NCBI GenBank assembly: GCA_030045175.1
Contig: JASIBM010000628.1
Coordinates: 1 to 7,450, forward strand
Direction: 5' to 3'
DNA length: 7,450 bases
Origin: Streptosporangiaceae bacterium
GTDB taxonomy: Bacteria > Actinomycetota > Actinomycetes > Streptosporangiales > Streptosporangiaceae
The notes under the pieces are model-generated. The model saw nothing but the letters and a program-made list of their open reading frames with translations, did no database searches and was not told the DNA's origin. The position numbers and the translations under genes are program-made. Positions 4,793 to 7,450 of the stretch are shown one piece after another; position 1 is the first letter of the stretch, and each line of letters starts with the position of its first letter.

Positions 4793-6250
4793 GTGACCCT
4801 CCTCGACAAGTCAATCTGGCACGGCAAGGCGTTCAGCGGGGGCTGGGTTCAGGCCAGCGGCGGCGAGTCCGTGGTCCGCGAGCCGGCCACAGGAAACGAG
4901 CTCGGCCGGGTCGGCGTGGCCTCGCCCGCCGACATCGCGGCGGCGGCCGCAGTGGCGGCGGCGGCCCAGCCAGCCTGGGCCGCGCTCCCGTACACCCAGC
5001 GCGCCGCCATCTTGCGCAAGGCCGGGGAGATCTGGCTGGCGAACGCGGCGGAGACCGAGGACTGGAGCGTCAGGGAGGGCGGGAAGATCCCGCCCGCGGC
5101 ACAGTTCGAAACGCACGTGGCGACCGAGGAAGTGTTCGAGGCCGCGACCTTGCCGTCCCGTCCGTACGGCGACTTGCTGCCCAGCGAACAGCCGCACCTG
5201 AGCTTTGTCGAGCGAGTCCCCGTCGGCGTGGTCGGGGTGATCGCCCCGTTCAACTTCCCGCAGATCCTCGCGATCCGCTCGGTCGCTCCTGCGCTCGCGC
5301 TCGGCAACGCCGTGGTGCTCAAGCCGGATCCGCGGACGGCCGTGTGCGGCGGCGTGGTTCTCGCCCGGATCTTCGAGGAGGCCGGGCTGCCCGAGGGCGT
5401 GCTGCACGTCCTGCCTGGTGGCGCCGACGTGGGCGAGGCCATGATCACCGACAGGAACATCTCGGTGATCTCGTTCACCGGCTCCACCGCCGCCGGCCGC
5501 CGGGTGGGCGCGCTGGCGGGCCAGCACCTCAAGCGCGTGCACCTCGAGCTCGGCGGCAACTCGGCGCTCATCATCCTGGACGACGCCGACGTCGGCGCCG
5601 CGGCGTCGGCGGGGGCCTGGGGCACGTTCTTGCACCAGGGCCAGATCTGCATGACGGCCGGCCGCCACCTGGTGCAGGACGCGATCTATGACGACTACGT
5701 GGCCCGCCTCGCGGAGAAGGCCAGCCACCTGCCGGTCGGTGACCCGGCCACCGGGCAGGTCGCGCTCGGGCCGATCATCGACGAACGGCAAAGGGACAAG
5801 GTGCACGCCCTCGTGACCGACAGCGTCACGGCCGGCGCCAGGCTGGCGGCGGGAGGTACCTACGAGGGCTTGTTCTACAAGCCGACCGTGCTCGCCGACG
5901 TGGCGCCTTCGATGCCCGCGTATGCGAACGAGGTGTTCGGCCCGGTCGCTCCTGTGGTGCGGTTCTCTGACGCGGATGAGGCGGCCAAGCTCGCGGCCGA
6001 CTCCGAGTACGGGCTGTCACTTGGCATCTTGACCAAGGACGTCATGCGCGGCCTTGACCTGGCGCGCAAGATCCCGACCGGCATCGTGCACATCAACGAC
6101 CAGACGGTAGACGACTCGCCCAACACCCCCTTCGGCGGGATCCGCGCGTCAGGCACCGGAGCCAGGTTCGGCGGCAGCGCGAACATCGACGCGTTCACCG
6201 ACACCCGCTGGGTCACGATCCGCGGCGACATCGCGCCTTATCCCTTCTAA
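4793..6250 (+). CDS. NAD(P)-dependent aromatic aldehyde dehydrogenase (benzaldehyde/vanillin dehydrogenase type)
   Basis: This cytoplasmic ALDH-superfamily enzyme oxidises an aldehyde to its carboxylic acid with NAD(P)+. All key residues are present in the 485-residue protein: Asn154 in APFNFP (oxyanion), Lys177 in VVLKPDP (cofactor), FTGST at 228-232 (Rossmann turn), general base Glu252 in HLELGGNS, catalytic Cys286 in HQGQICMTAGR, and Glu380 in NEVFGP. The HQGQICM form around the cysteine and the N-terminal WHGKAFSGGW are what I associate with benzaldehyde, vanillin and salicylaldehyde dehydrogenases rather than with betaine aldehyde or succinate semialdehyde enzymes. The GTG start has AAGGAG five bases upstream. 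pobA follows after 40 bp with no terminator, so the two are probably co-transcribed. The likely substrate is therefore 4-hydroxybenzaldehyde (product 4-hydroxybenzoate), possibly also vanillin. The family is certain; the exact substrate is inferred. Confidence 0.92.
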   Translation: MTLLDKSIWHGKAFSGGWVQASGGESVVREPATGNELGRVGVASPADIAAAAAVAAAAQPAWAALPYTQRAAILRKAGEIWLANAAETEDWSVREGGKIPPAAQFETHVATEEVFEAATLPSRPYGDLLPSEQPHLSFVERVPVGVVGVIAPFNFPQILAIRSVAPALALGNAVVLKPDPRTAVCGGVVLARIFEEAGLPEGVLHVLPGGADVGEAMITDRNISVISFTGSTAAGRRVGALAGQHLKRVHLELGGNSALIILDDADVGAAASAGAWGTFLHQGQICMTAGRHLVQDAIYDDYVARLAEKASHLPVGDPATGQVALGPIIDERQRDKVHALVTDSVTAGARLAAGGTYEGLFYKPTVLADVAPSMPAYANEVFGPVAPVVRFSDADEAAKLAADSEYGLSLGILTKDVMRGLDLARKIPTGIVHINDQTVDDSPNTPFGGIRASGTGARFGGSANIDAFTDTRWVTIRGDIAPYPF

Positions 6251-6290
6251 GGCGAGGTAACAGGCGCGAGCCGGGTGCGAAGAAGGACCG

Positions 6291-7450
6291 ATGCGCACGC
6301 AGGTAGGCATCGTCGGGGCCGGCCCGGCCGGGCTGCTGCTTTCGCATCTGCTGGCGCTTCGCGGCATCGACTCAGTGGTCGTGGAGATCCGCAGCCGAGC
6401 GTACTGCGAGGCACGCCAGCGGGCGGGCGTGCTCGAGGACGGCAGCGTGCGGCTGCTCCGCGCGGCCGGGCTGGCCGGCCGGCTCGACCGGCAGGGCATC
6501 GAGCACGGCGGGATCTACCTTCAGTTCGCCGGAGAGCGCCACCACGTCGACTTCCGCGCGCTTACCGGCGGCCGAACCGTCACCGTCTACGCGCAGACAG
6601 AGATAGTCAAAGACCTGATAGCCCAACGGGTAGCTCAGGGCGCTGCCGTCTACTTCGAGGTAACAGGCACCACCGTCGATCGCCTCGAATCCGACCGGCC
6701 CGTGCTCGCGTTCACCAGCGCGGACGGGCGCAGTCACGAGGTCGTCTGCGACGCGATCGCGGGCTGCGACGGCTTCCACGGCATCTGCCGCCCGGCGATC
6801 CCGGCAAGCCTTCGCGTCGTCACCGAGCGCGATTACCCGTACGCCTGGCTCGGCATACTCGCCGACGTCCCGCCGTCCACCGACGAGCTGATCTACGCGC
6901 ACCACCCGCGGGGCTTCGCGCTGCACAGCCTGCGCAGCCCCACGGTCAGCCGGCTGTACCTCCAGGTCGATCCCGACGAGTCCGTAGCGAACTGGCCGGA
7001 CGAGCGGGTTTGGGGCGAGCTTGCGCTGCGGTTCGACCTGCCCGGCACTGGCTGGGCGCTGAAGGAAGGCCCGGTGCTCGAGAAGGGCATCACGCCGATG
7101 CGCAGCTTCGTGAGCGAGCCGATGCGGTACGGCCGCTTGTTCCTGGCCGGGGACGCGGCGCACATCGTGCCGCCGACCGGCGCCAAGGGGCTGAACCTGG
7201 CGATGGCCGACGTCGCTGTGCTCGCCCCGGCCCTTGACAGCCTCCTGCACGGCGACCCCGGTCCCGCCGACGCGTACGCGGCCACCTGCCTGCGCCGGGT
7301 CTGGCGGGCCACCCACTTCTCCTGGTGGATGACGACCATGCTGCACCGCTCGCCAGGCGCGGACGACATGGAAGCGAAGCTGCAACTCGCCCAGCTCCGC
7401 TATGTAGCGACCTCACCGGCCGCCGGCGCTTCGTTGGCAGAAAATTACAC
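6291..7450 (+). CDS. pobA: 4-hydroxybenzoate 3-monooxygenase, 3' end cut off by the window
   Basis: This FAD-dependent hydroxylase converts 4-hydroxybenzoate, O2 and NAD(P)H to protocatechuate, which enters the beta-ketoadipate pathway. The frame opens at ATG 6291, with GAAGGA just upstream, and runs off the window after 386 complete codons. About 8-10 residues are missing compared with the roughly 394-residue Pseudomonas enzyme. Seen: GAGPAG (9-14) with Glu32 for FAD; RQRAGVLE (42-49); CDGFHGI, the second FAD/NAD(P)H motif; IYAHHPRGFALHSLRS with Tyr202, Ser213 and Arg215, then Arg221 and Tyr223; GDAAHIVPPTGAKGLNLA with Asp288, Pro295 and Thr296; FSWWMT; and AENY ending at Tyr386. These correspond to the substrate residues Tyr201, Ser212, Arg214, Arg220, Tyr222, Pro293, Thr294 and Tyr385 of the Pseudomonas enzyme. 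Position 33 is Ile rather than Arg, so nicotinamide preference may differ. A 320-codon open frame overlapping it (6275-7237) is a shadow. Confidence 0.96.
   Translation, partial: MRTQVGIVGAGPAGLLLSHLLALRGIDSVVVEIRSRAYCEARQRAGVLEDGSVRLLRAAGLAGRLDRQGIEHGGIYLQFAGERHHVDFRALTGGRTVTVYAQTEIVKDLIAQRVAQGAAVYFEVTGTTVDRLESDRPVLAFTSADGRSHEVVCDAIAGCDGFHGICRPAIPASLRVVTERDYPYAWLGILADVPPSTDELIYAHHPRGFALHSLRSPTVSRLYLQVDPDESVANWPDERVWGELALRFDLPGTGWALKEGPVLEKGITPMRSFVSEPMRYGRLFLAGDAAHIVPPTGAKGLNLAMADVAVLAPALDSLLHGDPGPADAYAATCLRRVWRATHFSWWMTTMLHRSPGADDMEAKLQLAQLRYVATSPAAGASLAENY

Noticed and set aside
6254..6668. 12-bp sequence GAGGTAACAGGC present at 6254-6265 and 6657-6668
   Set aside because: One copy is inside pobA coding sequence, only two copies are seen and there is no symmetry, so chance is the simplest reading.
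6275..7237. 320-codon plus-strand open frame overlapping pobA
   Set aside because: It is out of frame with pobA and Arg-rich. The frame starting at 6291 carries every PobA motif but has no stop in the window, so it can be overlooked.

Overview
The window comes from a very high-GC bacterium, almost certainly an actinomycete. The evidence is strong G/C at third codon positions, GTG starts, adjacent threonine genes (thrC then thrB), and a secreted repeat protein of a kind I associate with soil actinobacteria. I cannot name the genus from the sequence. There are five protein genes in three blocks.

Block 1 (1-2037, + strand) holds the end of the threonine pathway. A threonine synthase gene (thrC) has its 5' end cut off by the window edge, and homoserine kinase (thrB) follows. 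The thrC stop codon and the thrB start region both lie in one array of seven 13-15 bp repeats (990-1084), so the thrB start is ambiguous. thrB ends in an inverted repeat (2032-2086) whose two arms also carry the stop codons of thrB and of the convergent gene.

Block 2 (2081-4276, - strand) is a single gene for a 731-residue exported protein. It has a signal peptide followed by exactly 14 degenerate repeats, each with an invariant C-x5-C pair and a W-x-G-x-x-W-like motif. This pattern would fit two seven-bladed beta-propellers. Its function is unknown.

Block 3 (about 4277-7450, + strand) is an aromatic catabolic operon. It encodes an aldehyde dehydrogenase of the benzaldehyde/vanillin type and, 40 bp downstream, 4-hydroxybenzoate 3-monooxygenase (pobA). 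pobA runs off the window edge just short of its end. Together the two enzymes could take 4-hydroxybenzaldehyde through 4-hydroxybenzoate to protocatechuate.

The 516-bp intergenic region 4277-4792 is dense with structure: two GGCTA palindromes, a 19-bp near-palindrome, three 19-bp direct repeats ending at a TTGACA/TAGATT promoter, two tandem 15-bp sites resembling the PcaR/PobR (IclR-family) operator, and a repetitive leader. The most interesting signals are this control region and the 14-repeat cysteine-paired protein.
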